Source of the DNA: Blattamonas nauphoetae
Lineage: Eukaryota > Preaxostyla > Oxymonadida
Assembly: GCA_033064195.1 (NCBI GenBank)
Contig: JARBJD010000014.1
Coordinates: 186,001-250,000, forward strand
Direction of reading: 5' to 3'
Length of the DNA stretch: 64,000 nucleotides
How positions within the stretch are numbered: position 1 is the stretch's first letter; each line of letters starts with the position of its first letter. This document shows positions 23,054 through 33,890 of the stretch, piece by piece. The notes under the pieces are model-generated. The model was not told the DNA's origin. It ran no database searches and worked only from the letters and a program-made list of their open reading frames with translations. A program made the position numbers and the translations under genes.

Positions 23054-23247
23054 TCACGTCGTTCATTTTGACTTCAAAGTTGATCTGACCCACCATGTGA
23101 GCAGCCCACAAGTATTTCGTCTTTTTCTCAGGAAGGAGGACTTTTTTAACTCTATCACTTCACCCAGTTCATATTCACCACATTCTTTATCAAATGAGAG
23201 AAAAGCACCAATTGGTGACAAGACACCGATTGGTGACGCCACTATGA

Positions 23248-23545
23248 GTTGCTCTGAATCAAACTCCAAAAAAGGGCTCATTTCTCATTGATCTTCATCG
23301 TAGGAAGAGAATATGTCACCTTTCACAGAAGTAATACTTTGAGTTTCTAACGATAGTGAAGTGGAATTGATAGAATTGTGTTTTTACGTCTTATTCGGGT
23401 ATGCTTGCGAAATGCTCACCTAGCAAGGCCAACATCTCTTTGTGCCTAATTTTTTCATGATGGAAATGACGAGATCAACCATATTCGCAGCCAGAAAAAG
23501 CGCGTGTGGAGATGGACGAGAACCCATTTCGACCTTCCCACAGCG
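23248..23545. other. Noncoding gap between two elements
   Basis: Short sequence between the 182-bp-TIR element and the mariner. I see no gene or repeat in it. Confidence 0.4.
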
Positions 23546-23547
23546 TA

Positions 23548-25719
23548 TAGGGGGTGCATTAATTCCGTCCCCTCGGGTTTTCTCTCATACGAAGCTGAGA
23601 ATCGAGTTTATTTTTTCTCCAACGTCTGAAACATAGCCAATTCATATTTCAACCTGATTTTTCGTCATATTGTCCTTTTAGTCACTCAAATCACCCAAAT
23701 CTCACGATTTTCAAGTCAGTTTTCGTTCAATGTGAGACTATGATTATGCAAAACTTCACATTTGGAGTTGTTTTCATCTAATTTCTTAAAATTTGTGAAA
23801 ACAAAACAGACAGAAAGCTTGATTAACAGATGAAGTGAGATGAACAGGATCTTGATCTCCCCTCATTTAACGGTGGTCATCGCGGTTCTGATCTTGCGCG
23901 TAGAGAAGCTCAGCTCCTATGAATGTGAAAAGATCATCAAAAACACGAATGCATACTTTTATCGTAATAATTTCCATTATTTCGAATAACATGGGTCAAT
24001 CGCTTGATCCATGATTGAAAAATACGAATTCGATGAGGTCTGGTGAATCGTGCCATTTCCTGGTTCAAAGCATGTGATATTTCTTCGATGTTGTTGAACG
24101 TTCGTCCTCTGAGGCGATCCTTAATCGTGCCGAAAATTGCAAAGTCGCAAGGGCTGATGTCGGGTGAGTACGCGGGGTGTGGCATTGTTTGGATGTTAGA
24201 GTCTTGAAGATATTGATTGACCAGCTCTGATCGGTGGGGTGCTGCGTTATCGAAATGAAGGATGATCGGACCTTCAAACCCCGCCTGGTTCGAAAGATAC
24301 CTGTCCAATGGCTGAATAATGCTGTCTCGAAAGTATCTACCAGTGATTGTTTGACCTTGATCGAGGGGTTCAATGATTGGAGTGAAATTAATGCCGAAGA
24401 AGATCGTGAACATGATCTTCCGTTGGAAATGGCGAGGATCTTGCACTTGTGCACGATCCTCGCCCCTTCTACACCATCTGTGAGACATTGGGTAAGAGAA
24501 ATAAAACTGCGACTCATCCCCCGTGAATACGGTGGGCCACTTTCGTCGTCGTTCCCTGTGTAAGATTCTCAGCATTTGTCGAGCACATTCTACTCTTTGG
24601 ATCTTATCGGCTGGTGTTAGGACATGTGGGACTTTCCGGGGTGTTATTTTGACATACCCGGCTGCAGCAGTCGCCTTTTTCACTGTGTGAGGTGAGACTC
24701 TGCACACTTTCCCTGTTTTCGTTGAACTTATCTGCGGTTCTCGTACTATTCGGTTTATTATCCGCCGACGCTTTGCTAAATCCGGTGGTCGTCCAGGTGG
24801 TGATCTCGATTTTAAGCGGAATGTGTTTGCCTCCAACATGCGCCAATGCTTTCTGATTGTCTTTTGACAGGGAGGATTTTGGAGGTGTACACGGGCTTCC
24901 CGGATACATCGGAGGACGTCCCATCCCTTGCGATGGCAGCTTTGAATGTATGCTCGGTCCCGAATCCGGTACTCCTCGGTCACCATATCAAAAATAGGGT
25001 TTGATCCTTCTCAAGATTTGGCATATTTCTCATATTAATACAAAACGATGACTTTAAATACTCTCCAGCATCAGACCTCAAATAATCTTTTGAATAGGAT
25101 CATTCCAGTGTTCGAAACTGGTAGATACGTCCAATGATTCCAAGTCGATCCTATTCGTGTTGGTACACTTGTCAAATATGAATCTTGCGATTCCGTCTCA
25201 TCCATTTTCCTTTGCTTCGGTCGACTCCCCAAGTCTAAATGTTGAAAGAGTATCCAGCCTGGATTGAGTTGAACCATTTTGAAACAGCACGATCTGCATG
25301 ATATGAGACCCTGCAATCAATCCTCTACTACTCACAATCCACCAGATCAAGTTCTAATATATGAATGCAGGATTCTCCAGTCGACTATTTCAACTCGTGA
25401 AGGGCATCCACACTTTTTCATCATCATCCTCCTCATGTCTCGACTTGCAATGATTTACGGTTATTCTTCGCCGATTTGTTCAATTTTCAAATCATTGATT
25501 TAATTGTCTAACTCCTTAATTCAAGAAAGTGGATAGTAGACCTGAAAGTTCAACCCGAAATGAGATATTGACTGAATCAAGAGCTGAATGCAATTTCAAC
25601 GAGAAAAATGAGCTTTATTCTGACCGCTGGTCAAGTTTCGGTGGTTGACTGGTATTGTTTCATTGTTCCATTCGCTAGAAAGGCTGAAAACCCGAGGGGA
25701 CGTAATTAATGCACCCCCT
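23548..25719 (-). mobile_element. Mariner element with intact transposase
   Basis: Inverted ends of about 36 bp start TAGGGGGTGCATTAATT and continue into CGTCCCCTCGGGTTTTC (one or two mismatches by eye). They are flanked by TA at 23546-23547 and 25720-25721. At 2172 bp it is longer than a minimal mariner (about 1.3 kb): the transposase occupies 23937-24986, and the extra sequence lies between the transposase start and the right end (24990-25680), where no gene is recognised. The right end abuts the 3' end of leucine-rich repeat copy 2. Confidence 0.85.
23937..24986 (-). CDS. Mariner transposase (DD34D), full length
   Basis: 349 codons without a break from ATG at 24986, the usual length for mariner transposases. 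The N-terminus has two helix-turn-helix-like segments (residues about 1-110; EANTFRLKSRSPPGRPPDL at the linker). The catalytic triad is visible: D in VFTGDESQFYF, D in LHFDNAAPHRSE, and a third D 34 residues later in AYSPDISPCDFAIF, which makes it the classical mariner DD34D rather than a Tc1 DD34E. It cuts and pastes the element by binding its terminal repeats and inserting at TA. All three acidic residues are present, so it may be active. Other TA-flanked elements here have different ends, so it is not evidently their mobiliser. Confidence 0.9.
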   Translation of the reverse strand: MVTEEYRIRDRAYIQSCHRKGWDVLRCIREARVHLQNPPCQKTIRKHWRMLEANTFRLKSRSPPGRPPDLAKRRRIINRIVREPQISSTKTGKVCRVSPHTVKKATAAAGYVKITPRKVPHVLTPADKIQRVECARQMLRILHRERRRKWPTVFTGDESQFYFSYPMSHRWCRRGEDRAQVQDPRHFQRKIMFTIFFGINFTPIIEPLDQGQTITGRYFRDSIIQPLDRYLSNQAGFEGPIILHFDNAAPHRSELVNQYLQDSNIQTMPHPAYSPDISPCDFAIFGTIKDRLRGRTFNNIEEISHALNQEMARFTRPHRIRIFQSWIKRLTHVIRNNGNYYDKSMHSCF

Positions 25720-25769
25720 ATATTAGGATCACCCAAACAAGAGTCGTCAGAAGTGATGCAGTCTTGACT

Positions 25770-26976
25770 GTGGGTGAGTGATAGAACACGCTTGTCCTGT
25801 GCGAGAACTCCAGTCACGCTGTTGAAGAGCTCAGCCTCGTCGACATCGTGTGAGGGTGGAGGGAGAGTGTTGGTGTCTGCCGTGCCAAGTGTGAGGTGGT
25901 CAGCGGTGCCAACAGGAAGGGCAGAGAGTGTCGCGAAAGGCGAACAAATGGGAACGATGAACGGCCGAGTGGGTGGATGGAAAGGAAGGGCCTTTTGGGT
26001 GGAGAACGCCACAGCACTCCGCTCCATTCAGATGCGAGAACTGAATATCTATCCGCCACGGTGGGGAGTGAATGAGGAGGAGAAAAGCGAGAAATGTTGT
26101 GCATCATGGTTGATGGTGTGCGTCGGGCAAATCGGCTTCATCAGGTCTCCAAGATCACGCTGAAATGGTTAAAACGAATGGTTGTGGAGAACTGTTCGTA
26201 TATACAAGAAAGTACGGTAGTGACGTCAACTTGTTGAACGACACATCCAGCGAGAACCGTGTCGTGTTCCCCGAACCAATAGATTTTAGAAGACGCGTCA
26301 GTTCGTTGAACGACAAATCGAGGCGATTCAAGTTCGGCAGAGAGTGAAAGAAATGACGCGGAAGCTCAGAAATCCGGTTCCTAGCAAGCGATAGTGTGTG
26401 CAATTTTCGAAACTGCGACACAAGCGATGGCACAGAGGTCAGCTGGATCGACGAAAACAACAGACGCTCCAGAGGACAGAGGACCGCTCCAGGATGCGTC
26501 CCTGTCCCAGTTTTCTCATATGTCATCGAATTGCTCAGAGGATCCACGAATCCAAGAGACAACTCACAATTTGGGGACATCGCCGGATCTGTTGGGAGCG
26601 ATGTCAATTTGTTGTGTGACAGGATCAGGTCAGTCAGAGTGGGGAGACGGAACAGCTCATTTGGAACTTCCTTGATCTTGTTGAATCCAAAATTGACTTT
26701 CACAAGCGATGTCAGTTGCGAGATCGAGGGTGGAATGATCGCGAGCGAGTTGAACGAAACATCCAACGTCTGCAAGTTTGGAAGCGTGAACAATCCAGCC
26801 GGGAGATCTGTCAGCAAATTGTGTGCAAGCAGGAGGCACATCGGTGTGGGTGTGGACAGAGTTTTTGTGAGCGATAAGATCAGGTTGTCTTTCAGCGATA
26901 AGCTCTTCATTCGAGACGGCCATACAAACATATCTGAACAAATGAGGATGAAAGAATGGAAGAGTTGAAGACACAA
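25770..26976 (-). CDS. Leucine-rich repeat protein, copy 2
   Basis: Near-identical paralogue of copy 1 with the same repeats (LPNLQTLDVSFNSLAIIP, LHTLSLARNRISELP) and the same 46-nt intron (26205-26160). It differs at the N-terminus (FHSFILICSDMFVWPS, then SLKDNLILSLTKTLSTPTP), which copy 1 replaces with other sequence. The C-terminal exon (DHLTLGTADTNTLPPPSHDVDEAEL) matches copy 1 until about 25800. It then diverges next to the mariner insertion, so the true C-terminus has probably been lost and replaced by a read-through tail. Possibly expressed but truncated. Confidence 0.6.
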
Positions 26977-26983
26977 AGGTCAG

Positions 26984-27179
26984 AATCACTGACAACGGAA
27001 CAGGAGAGAACGAACGAAAAAGAAAGAGTCAAAGACGAGAATGAGAATGGAGAATGGAGCACATCAAAGTGTCAACACAGAGCGAGTGGGAAGCACTGAA
27101 GGGTCAGCATGTGATGTCATCGGAACATCGTTGAAATGTGCGATGCGGATGACAGAGTTCATTTCGTTTCAATTGTCGT
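26984..27179. repeat. Spacer block, second copy
   Basis: Same spacer as at 14092-14293, between the second leucine-rich repeat gene and family A copy 3. Confidence 0.7.
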
Positions 27180-29160
27180 CTATCGAGGTTTAGGAGAGTT
27201 GATTCCCAAATAGTTCAGGATATCGAACGAGTTTGTCCTAACATTGCTTCCATGTTCCGTTGATTTGTTGTGAAGCAGTGTTTGTTCGATTTCTTCGTGA
27301 AACCCTTCCTGTTCCAGTGTCTGCAACAATATTCTCCCTCTGTACCAAGTTTCCGCTCCTTCTTCCTTCCAATAGCGAATATCTCTGGTCATCAGCCAGA
27401 TGACGAACTGATGCGTGTATTCGTCATCCACTTTTGAGAGAAGTGACTGGAAGGCTATTGGGATGCGAGAGGAACAAATGAAATCCAGTGTCGGTTGGTG
27501 GAAGGGAATCATTTCAAAGACAGTGTTCAGAAAGATGAATGTTTCTCTGTATCCATCCTTCCACGACAGAAGGTGAGGATTGTGACTGATCTGGACGAGA
27601 GATGGTTCGATAGGGATCAGCACTTCATGAAGCACCACATTTCGGATTGATTTAGGTTCAGTGTCGAATCTGGCTGAGAGAGATTGGATCGCATCGAGTG
27701 AGGCGAGTCTAAGACTGTTTTTGAGGATCAACAGAATGTCCCGCAGGATCAACAGATCATCGATCACAGAGAGGTCAAGCAGATGTGGTGTCGAACAGAT
27801 ACGGGGAATGAGTTTGGAGGAGACAAGGGCCAAACAGTTTGAATCAGAACAGTGATAAAGACATTCGTCGATGAATGAGAGAGTACCCTTGACAATCGAT
27901 GGATGGGGTGAAGAAAGGAGCACATTCATCGAATCCACAAACACTGCAGCGGGGTGTGGAGAGCCGTGTCCAATGGCCTTCAAGAAATCATCGATGGAGG
28001 TTGAGGAGGTGAGATTCCTGATGATTGAAGAAATAAATGATGAAGCTTTTCGAAGAAGTTCCTCATTAAACTCATAGCCATTTCGAACCATGGAAACAAG
28101 AGAACCGAAGACTCAGCCACGGACAAAAGTTTACGGGCACCCAGGTCTGCATTTATGAACAGGTGATTTTTTCTCATTTTTTCTTAACCACTTCACCCCA
28201 TTGAAAGACAACAATTTTTCAAATATAAAACCAAATAAGTGTAGTGAAGTGAAAATCGAGATGTTCGACTGATGTGCCCTGGGAGGCACATCCGATCGCG
28301 GCCATCACGAAATGTCTCCTCTTCCGAGAAGAGGAGATGTGACCTGTATAGTCTGTTCCTCCAGTAAGAACCGATTGGTTCCTCTCCGTACTGAGATCCT
28401 GGAGGATCTGTGACAAAAAAGTGCATTTCCTTTCTTCCTCATCTCTGTTCAACTCACGGTGTAACTCTACCAAACGATTTGTCTGACTCAAATAAAGATA
28501 TTTCTTTATTCATCTCACAAACACTGACATGCTGTAGAGATTTCGAGATTAGGAGAAGTTCGCATGCATTCCAATCTTCCACATTTGTCAGCACCGCGTC
28601 GGACAGGGGTATAATAAGCATTCTCACAACCAGTTAGAGAGGTTGGTAGAGTTACACCGTGAGCTGAACAGAGATGAGGAAGAAAGGAAATGCACTTTTT
28701 TGTCACAGATCCTCCAGGATCTCAGTACGGAGAGGAACCAATCGGTTCTTACTGGAGGAACAGACTATACAGGTCACATCTCCTCTTCTCGGAAGAGGAG
28801 ACATTTCGTGATGGCCGCGATCGGATGTGCCTCCCAGGGCACATCAGTCGAACATCTCGATTTTCACTTCACTACACTTATTTGGTTTTATATTTGAAAA
28901 ATTGTTGTCTTTCAATGGGGTGAAGTGGTTAAGAAAAAATGAGAAAAAATCACCTGTTCATAAATGCAGACCTGGGTGCCCGTAAACTTTTGTCCGTGAC
29001 TGACTGGAGCTACAGATTCAACTGAAAATGGATCATCCTTTTTCCATGTCAGGAATGGAGAGTATTCTGTATGGATCACTGGATCATGAAAAGAACAGAA
29101 TGGAGACCTTCTGAGGAGATCATTGATGACCGTCCCATTGATTTGTTTACAACATTTCAA
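27180..29160 (-). pseudogene. Family A gene, copy 3, split by a fold-back element
   Basis: The 3' part (28110 to 27180) is an open frame with NPLSF-type family landmarks: PAAVFVDSMNVLLSSPHPS, VVLHEVLIPIEPSLVQISHN, FHQPTLDFICSS and RGRILLQTLEQEGF. The 5' part continues beyond the 889-bp insertion as TEYSPFLTWKKDDPFSVESVAP (29080 to 29006). Removing the insertion and one ACT gives a continuous frame across the join. Its 5' end overlaps, on the opposite strand, the first exon of family A copy 4, so the two genes are head to head. No clean mini-exon is seen for this copy. Confidence 0.75.
28114..29002. mobile_element. 889-bp fold-back element with 360-bp arms
   Basis: The arms 28114-28473 and 28643-29002 are inverted copies with only a few differences by eye, separated by a 169-bp centre. 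The ends read CAGYCACGGACAAAAGTTTA then CGGGCACCC. ACT is duplicated at 28111-28113 and 29003-29005. The interrupted gene is family A copy 3, whose frame is restored without the insertion. No transposase is present; the open frames in the arms are mirror images and probably spurious. The ends resemble Tc1-type termini (CAGT...AAAAGT...GGCACCC), but the 3-bp duplication does not fit TA insertion, so the superfamily stays open. Confidence 0.85.
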
Positions 29161-30243
29161 GTATTCTCTTCACCATCTTTACACTTTCTGAATGATCTCC
29201 TCAGACGGTTTCCCTCTTTACATCCTCATTGTCATCTGATAGATCCAGAATACTCTCCATTTCTGACATGGAAAGAGAAAGATCCATTTACAGCTGATTC
29301 TGTTGTCCCACCCTTCGGTTCTCTTGTTTCCATGATTCGAAATGGCTATGAGTTTGATGAGGAGCTCTTCAGCAAAGCATCAAAGGTACTTTCATCGATG
29401 AGTCAGGCAATCAATCAATCAGATGTCATCGACCATTTTTTGAGGGGTACTGGACAAGGGTCACGAACACAAACTGCAGTGCTTCTCGATTCGATCACAA
29501 TCCTCTTATCTTCGCCCCATCCATCGATCTTCAGGGAGACGCTGTCTTTTGTAAGTGAATGCTTCACCTGGTGTTCGCCATCGAACCGCCTGGCCCTTGT
29601 CTCCTCCAAACTCATTCCCAGAATCCTTTCATCCTCTCACTTGCAAAATCTCTCTGTGAATGCATGTAAAGATATCGTGAATGACCTGATTGTACTTTTC
29701 GACAAAAGCATCTGGCTCGCCTCAACCCACCTTATTCAACTTTTTAGCTCGACTTCCAGCACAGATCCTCAATCAATCCGAAGTGTGGTGCTGCATGAAG
29801 TGTTGATCCCAATCGAACCATATCTTGTCCAGATCAGTCGCAATCCTCACCTTCTGTCGTGGAACAAAGAATACCAAACCACATTGCAGTTACTATGCAA
29901 TATCTTTGAAGAAAGTGCCTTCCATCAACCAACACTGGATTTCATTCGTTCTTCTTGCGTCCCAATGGCCTTCCAATCATTTATTTCAACAGTTGAACAC
30001 GAACACTCCCAATACGATGTCCTGCGGTCACTCTTCAATAACCTCAACAAATGGAAGATGGATGGAGTCGAAACCGCACACAGAGGGAGAATATTATTGC
30101 AGACACTGGAACAGGAAGGGTTTCACGAAGGACTCGAACAAACACTGCTGAACGACAAATCATCGGCAGATGGGCAGAGTGTGAGGATCCACTCATTCCT
30201 CTTTCTTCAAGTTTTGGGACTGAACTGTCGTCGGCCTCTGTAA
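29071..30243 (+). CDS. Family A gene, copy 4 (intact)
   Basis: An open frame from ATG (29071, or 29086) runs to the stop after GLNCRRPL. The likely mature form has exon 1 up to 29144 (ending RPSEEIIDDRPID plus two bases), a 60-nt phase-2 intron (29145-29204, GTTTAC...CCTCAG), and exon 2 beginning RFPSLHPHCHLIDPEYSPFL. The intron has no in-frame stop, so both spliced and unspliced forms are open. The body has all landmarks: LLDSITILLSSPHPS, VVLHEVLIPIEPYLVQISRN, FHQPTLDF and RGRILLQTLEQEGF. Function unknown. The 3' flank to about 30400 is the same as that of copy 5. Confidence 0.75.
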   Translation: MDHWIMKRTEWRPSEEIIDDRPIDLFTTFQVFSSPSLHFLNDLLRRFPSLHPHCHLIDPEYSPFLTWKEKDPFTADSVVPPFGSLVSMIRNGYEFDEELFSKASKVLSSMSQAINQSDVIDHFLRGTGQGSRTQTAVLLDSITILLSSPHPSIFRETLSFVSECFTWCSPSNRLALVSSKLIPRILSSSHLQNLSVNACKDIVNDLIVLFDKSIWLASTHLIQLFSSTSSTDPQSIRSVVLHEVLIPIEPYLVQISRNPHLLSWNKEYQTTLQLLCNIFEESAFHQPTLDFIRSSCVPMAFQSFISTVEHEHSQYDVLRSLFNNLNKWKMDGVETAHRGRILLQTLEQEGFHEGLEQTLLNDKSSADGQSVRIHSFLFLQVLGLNCRRPL

Positions 30244-31430
30244 CTGTTTGCTGAAGGCCAACTTGAAGACTCGATCTCTCCGATGCAACTATTCCATGGC
30301 CATCCTCGATGAGACTCTTGCGAACAGAAATTGATTCAAGATCTGCCTCTGTCTCCAATTCCCTCGGATTCTGATCTCAAAACATGATGATCAGTCTGGC
30401 TGGCTGTCTCGCCCACATCGATGTGATCTCACCTGACCAAGACTGTAAATCGCGTTCTGTTCCACTTTTATCCAGCTACAGGCTGATATTTGTGGAATGG
30501 GGCAGTTTCTGCAGAATTGGATTGCGTTAGTATGGTGAAAGTGAGATCGTGAATGTTGAAGCTGCCGATTGCTTGGAAAGGAGTCTGCGGGACTTGGATT
30601 GGGGTGCAGCTGTCTGGTTCGGTTGGGGCACTCCGAAACACGGTGCTTGCCTTCGACAACATCGGGATTGACATCTCTGGGCGAACTGGACTTTGAATGC
30701 GTGCCTGTCCGCAGGAGCAGATCTCCTCGACGCCTCAATCGCATCCGCGTTTATCCTTCTCATCTCTGAACATCTGAGGAAGGTAACTCCCCATGCAACT
30801 CCGAAAATGAGTGATTCGGAAACGAGATATCGCATCTGTTCTGATCCATCGCCAAATTCAACTCTTTCTTGTTCCACAAGACCCCAACCACATTCCTGCC
30901 ATCACTCCCATCACATCCCCCCACTTTTCATCCGAAAAAGAAAGGACACTGCATTTCTCGTGTCCGTCGCGAGAAATCTGATCATGGTGACTTGTGCTCG
31001 TGTCTGGTGACGATGAGGAAGTTGGGATTGGAAGACTTCGGATGGGATGAAGGGTCGGGCTGGGCACTCGTCGTGGCGTCGACCTTCTCTGCTGCGTGAC
31101 CCTCCATCACCACCGATTGCGCTTGTGCGATCGCTGTGCATCCATCACTCACTCCTCCTGCACGCCTTGTTTGGGAATGTCGATTTTGGTTCGAACGACG
31201 CTATGTCCGACGAGTCGTGGAGCTGGCGATCGACGTCCCCGCGTGTTCGAAAGTGGTGATGGGAGATTGGGTGTTGGCCAGGATAGACTGTTTGATGAGA
31301 GTGGTGTCAGCGAAGAACAGGAGCTGTCGTTCCGACCTGTCTCTTCCGATCTCTCTCTGACCAACACCACATGTCAGCCGAACTCGCCTCTCATCCCTCT
31401 TCATCCATCTCAGACAACGCCTGCCAAAGG
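30244..31430. repeat. Duplicated segment, copy 1 (uninterrupted)
   Basis: This stretch downstream of family A copy 4 is repeated downstream of copy 5 at 33891-34135 plus 35454-36420. Landmarks are CTGAAGGCCAACTTGAAGAC, GTTTCTGCAGAATTGGATTG and ATGGGAGATTGGGTGTTGGC. Open frames occur on both strands, but none is clearly conserved as protein between the copies, and I recognise no family. GGCTGATATTTGTGG at 30481-30495 is the empty site of the palindromic element in copy 2. Confidence 0.7.
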
Positions 31431-31700
31431 ATCGTTCACAACTGACTATCGCGTCCTCCAATCTTTTTCTCAGAATTCTTTCATCTCCTCACTTGCGAGA
31501 TCTTTGTGCGATTGATGAAAACGGCATCCTGACCAACATGATCACCTTCTTTCGAATTGACTTCTGGCTCTACTCGCCCGACGCAATCCAATTCGTCTCC
31601 ACCACTTCCGACACTGTCCCGAATCAATCCGAAATGTGGTGTTGAGTGAATTGTCGATCCCAATCGAACGATCTCTCTTTTGCGAACTGCTGGCTGCATT
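31430..31700 (+). pseudogene. Family A fragment (copy 9)
   Basis: In one frame: SNLFLRILSSPHLRDLCAID and FVSTTSDT, corresponding to SSKLIPRILSTPHLRDLS and LSTTSDTDPQSIR of the intact copies. A frame change then leads into a shifted form of the VVLxEVLIP block, which ends early. Both ends of the gene are missing. It marks the end of the tandem segment here, whereas the equivalent point of the other copy (about 36460) joins a kinase fragment instead. Confidence 0.65.
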
Positions 31701-31859
31701 TGGATGATGTTTCATCCGCCCATCGACTCGTCGACATCGGCCATGTTTTCGACATCTCGCGGTCAGTCGCTGAGTGTCACCCAGTTTCGTGCTGATGGAC
31801 ACCCGATTTGAGTGTTGATCACCAATCTTGCTCTCCTGCCCCACTCATGAGTCGTGCTG

Positions 31860-32669
31860 TTTGAAGAGACTTCTGATCGTCACCAAATGGAACTCTGAGA
31901 TTGTGTGTGCGCAGACCGAGCAGAGCCCACATCACAAAAACTGGCCCGCGTTGGTCGTGATAGTCGGATCTCTGGCTTGGAGGAATGGATGTGATGGTGT
32001 TGAAAGTGAGGATTGATGGACACTTCGAAAGACTTTCCACGAAGAACGACTCGAAGCAACAACAACAACACCAACATCAACAGCAGCGGCTGGCAGTGCA
32101 GTGGGCGACGAAGCAGTGTCTGGCTCATCCGATCCATCGATCGCACTCTCACTGCTCCTCACTCGACAACTCGAACACTCAGCCTCTTCTCCTCCCATCT
32201 CCTCGCATGGAAGTGGGATTAGTTGTTGGAAGAGAACACGTCGTCTGGTTTCATTCTGTGCACTGCACATCTGAACCTGTCTTTTTCCGTTTTGTTCGCT
32301 TTCGTGAGACGGATTGGATTGTGAGCAAGACGACCGCAATCTCGTCTGCTCTCCACAATTGCGAACTCGACTCAGCAGCAGACGAGTGATTTTGTTCTGT
32401 GCCTCTTGATGATTGTGAGTGTGCCAGACTCGATCAGCAGCTGGGATATTGATGGAACGGAACAGTTGCGCCGAGTGAAGCGATTGTTGACAAGACTGGA
32501 GCGAGAACGAGTCGAGATGGGCTCGAACGAACACTGTGTGGCGAAGTCTTGTCTCTCTTCGGCATCGACTCGTGTTGGTGTGGGCAGCATTGATTTGCCA
32601 GATGGGCTGACTGGAAGCATTACGGATGATCCCTCCTCTCACCTTCCAACCCATCTTCCTGTCTCTTGA
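31860..32669 (+). pseudogene. Unassigned gene end upstream of family A copy 5
   Basis: The final part reads SSASTRVGVGSIDLPDGLTG and ends HLPTHLPVS at 32669. The same end occurs on the opposite strand at 63749-63860, again just upstream of a family A gene (copy 8), so this neighbour was duplicated with family A. Upstream frames (31985-32389) include a poly-Gln/Asn patch and an Arg/Glu helix (RRVKRLLTRLERERVEM). Family not recognised; several frame changes. Confidence 0.4.
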
Positions 32670-32773
32670 TTGGCAATTGATCTTCTTTGATATCATTTCA
32701 GTCGTGTTTCTTGACATACGGTCCTGGTCATCAATTCATAATGTAGGAATGGGCGCTTTCTTTGAAGTTTCTC

Positions 32774-33890
32774 ATGATCGGGCCCTCTGACATGTGTTTT
32801 GTTGTCAGATTCACGTAAAAGGGATTTCCCACTGAATAATGATTACATCCAAAGGTATCTGTCTTCTTCTCGTCATTACCATGTAATTTATGCAGAATAC
32901 TCTCCATTCCTGCAGTGGAATCCACCTGACAGAAAAACTGTTGGTTCTGTTGCTCCACCTTTCGTCTCTCTTGTTTCCATGGTCAGAGATGGGTTTGAAT
33001 TTGGTGAAGATCTTCTTCAGAAATCGTCAAAGTTCCTCTCTTCGCTCATCTCGCTTTTCGAAACGAACGACTCTTTCGATGATTTTTTGAAGGCTGTTGG
33101 ACAAGACTCACCAAACCCCGCTGCTGTGTTTGTGGATTCAATGGCTGTGCTCTTATCTTCGCCCCACCCATCGATTTTCAAGTCCACTCTCTCATTCATA
33201 AACACTTGTCTCAGCGAGTGTTCATCTTCAAACCAACTGGCCCTTGTCTCCTCCAAACTCTTTCCCAGAATCCTTTCCACACCTCACTTGCGTGATCTTT
33301 CTGTGGTTGAAGATAAAGTCATCATGAACGACATTCTCTCGATTTTCAAATTTGGCGTCTGGCTCGTCGATGCCAGCACTGTTCAGTTTCTCTCAATCAC
33401 TTCCGACACTGACCCTCAATCAATCCGAGGTGTAGTGCTGCATGAAGTGTTGATCCCGATGGAACCCTCTCTCGTGCAGATCAGTCGCAATCCTCACCTT
33501 TTGTCGTGGATCGATGAATACAAAGACACATTGCGATTGCTGATCAATATCTTTGATATGAGTGCCTTCCACCAACCAACGCTGGATTTCGTTTGTTCTT
33601 CTCGCATCCCAATGGTCTTCCAGTCACTTCTCTCAAAAGTGGAATACAAAAACACGCATCAGTTCATCATCTGGCTGATGACCAGCGATACCCGCACATG
33701 GAAGCGCGATGGAGCGGAAACTTGGCGCAGAGGGAGAATATTGTTGCAGACACTGGAACAGGAAGGGTTCCGAGATCATCTCGAACAAACACTGCTTCAC
33801 GACAAATCACCTCCTTATGGAAGGTTTGTGAGAGAGTATTCATACGATCTCATGAACGATTTGGGATTGAACACTCCTCAACCTCTGTAA
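32774..33890 (+). CDS. Family A gene, copy 5 (intact)
   Basis: The mini-exon ATG at 32774 (MIGPSD plus two bases, to 32793), a 61-nt phase-2 intron (32794-32854) and the long exon 32855-33890 give a continuous protein starting MIGPSDMYLSSSRHYHV then EYSPFLQW. Without splicing, the long frame has no ATG before SLVSMVRDG. Landmarks: NPAAVFVDSMAVLLSSPHPS, LRDLSVVEDKVIMNDIL, VVLHEVLIPMEPSLVQISRN, FHQPTLDFVCSS and RGRILLQTLEQEGF. It ends GLNTPQPL. Function unknown. The promoter-proximal block CTTTGAAGTTT..CATGATC is shared with copy 8. Confidence 0.8.

Larger units (their letters stand above)
19351..23244. mobile_element. 3.9-kb element with 182-bp terminal inverted repeats
   Basis: The left repeat (19351-19532) and right repeat (23063-23244) are inverted copies with a single mismatch by eye. 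They begin TAGTGGCGTCACCAATCGG and contain two CACCAATYGGTG palindromes. TGA is duplicated at 19348-19350 and 23245-23247, the same 3-bp target as the 1755-bp element at 6521. No transposase is visible. The interior is largely a P-type ATPase relic plus two unassigned fragments, so it looks like a gene-capturing nonautonomous element. Near-identical arms suggest recent movement or homogenisation. Confidence 0.75.

Noticed and set aside
28193-28923. Mirrored 75-90 codon frames in the arms of the fold-back element as a gene pair
   Set aside because: They are identical because the arms are inverted copies, have no motif, and lie wholly in repeat sequence.
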